From assembly GCA_035622755.1 (NCBI GenBank), contig DASPUU010000335.1, positions 1 to 5,951 on the forward strand: 5,951 nucleotides of DNA. The letters are read 5' to 3'. The notes below the pieces were generated by a model. It saw nothing but the letters and a program-made list of their open reading frames with translations, did not search any database and was not told the DNA's origin. Both the position numbers and the translations under genes were made by a program. The DNA is from JADGRA01 sp035622755 (GTDB lineage: Bacteria > Myxococcota > Myxococcia > Myxococcales > Myxococcaceae). Positions 5,488-5,951 of the stretch are shown one piece after another. Each line of letters starts with the position of its first letter. The stretch's first letter is position 1.

Positions 5488-5951
5488 ATGCAGGCTCCCC
5501 CCGGGGCCATGGCCATCGCCGCGCTCCCCGGTCCCGAGCAGCTCCCGTCCCGTCGCCAGGCCGAGGATGGCCCGCTCCACCGCGTGGTCCGGGGCGACAC
5601 GCTCTGGGGCATCGCCGAGGCGCTTCACCGGTCGGGCGCGGGGCGCTCCACCCGCGAGGTGCTCTCGGCCATCCTCGAGCTGAACCCGGAGATCCGGAAC
5701 CCGGACCGGATCGACGTCGGTCAGGAGGTTCTGCTCCCGGCCGAGCTGCCTCCGGGCGCGCTCGGCTCCCGGGCCCGGCGCTGGCCGGCGCGAGGAGCCG
5801 GCACGGACGCGCGCCGCTCGCCGGACGGGACACCCTGCTTCCGCCAGGCAGACGGCGCCTGGCGCGACGTGCGGCTCGCCGAGGGCGGGCCCACCCTGGC
5901 CGGTGCCGGATGCGCGGTCACCTCCTGCGCCATGGCGCTGAGCAAGCTCAC
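5488..5951 (+). CDS. LysM-domain protein with C39-like cysteine peptidase domain, 3' end outside window
   Basis: The frame from the ATG at 5488 is open to the window edge (154 complete codons). Residues 31-84 form a LysM domain: HRVVRGDTLWGIA, then ILELNPEI, then a DVGQEVLLP end, the usual peptidoglycan- or chitin-binding fold. After a Pro/Ala/Arg-rich linker (about 85-115) the segment FRQADGAWRDV (118-128), then GAGCAVTSCAMALSKL (139-154), matches the start of C39-like (Peptidase_C39_2) cysteine peptidases. There a Q-x-D-x-x-W stretch precedes a GC-x-x-T-S-x-A-M motif, and Cys142 would be the nucleophile. The His and Asp of the catalytic set lie beyond the edge. The likely role is cleavage or remodelling at the cell wall or of a secreted target. 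No signal peptide or lipobox is visible from either Met1 or Met8 (5509), and neither start has a good ribosome site, so start and export route are open. Confidence 0.83.
   Translation, partial: MQAPPGAMAIAALPGPEQLPSRRQAEDGPLHRVVRGDTLWGIAEALHRSGAGRSTREVLSAILELNPEIRNPDRIDVGQEVLLPAELPPGALGSRARRWPARGAGTDARRSPDGTPCFRQADGAWRDVRLAEGGPTLAGAGCAVTSCAMALSKL

Noticed and set aside
1..5951. Search for CRISPR arrays, tRNA or rRNA genes, insertion sequences, integrases and attachment sites
   Set aside because: No regularly spaced repeats, no cloverleaf-like segments, no transposase motifs and no change in base composition were seen.

Overview
The window is very GC-rich, with third codon positions almost all G or C. 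It contains six genes: four on the minus strand in one tight block (about 1-4881) and two on the plus strand (about 5029-5951). GC content, a small bacterial SWIB protein with a lysine-rich tail, and a LysM plus C39-like peptidase suggest a Myxococcota-type (deltaproteobacterial) chromosome. This placement is inferred from gene content and style, not from a marker gene.

The minus-strand block, read from right to left, is: an extended SDR of the NAD-dependent epimerase/dehydratase type (3910-4881), a HAD-IB phosphatase (3245-3913), a 537-residue LarA-like (DUF2088, nickel-pincer racemase family) protein (1630-3243), and a fatty acyl-CoA reductase-like protein (1-1600) whose C-terminus lies outside the window. 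The SDR stop overlaps the HAD start by 4 nt (ATGA), one base separates the HAD stop from the LarA-like start, and 29 bases separate the LarA-like stop from the reductase start. They therefore look like one transcript. Two NAD(P)-dependent SDR-type enzymes, a phosphatase and a LarA homologue together suggest a small metabolic pathway, possibly making or modifying a lipid-derived alcohol or aldehyde. I do not recognise it as a named pathway. The LarA-like protein keeps the pincer-carrying Lys and two His residues but appears to lack the second catalytic His and the substrate-binding Arg of lactate racemase, so its substrate or reaction probably differs.

About 147 bp separate this block from the divergent plus-strand gene for a 99-residue SWIB/MDM2-domain protein (5029-5328), and both promoters must lie there. 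After the SWIB gene, a spacer of about 160 bp holds two strong inverted repeats: a 14-bp stem at 5354-5392 and a perfect 10-bp stem whose arms each contain CACGTG, at 5438-5465. A LysM-domain protein follows (5488 to the window edge). Its truncated C-terminal part shows the start of a C39-like cysteine peptidase domain.

I found no tRNA, rRNA, CRISPR array, insertion sequence or integrase. No stretch without a gene is longer than about 160 bp. The two genes that run off the window edges were read directly from the sequence.
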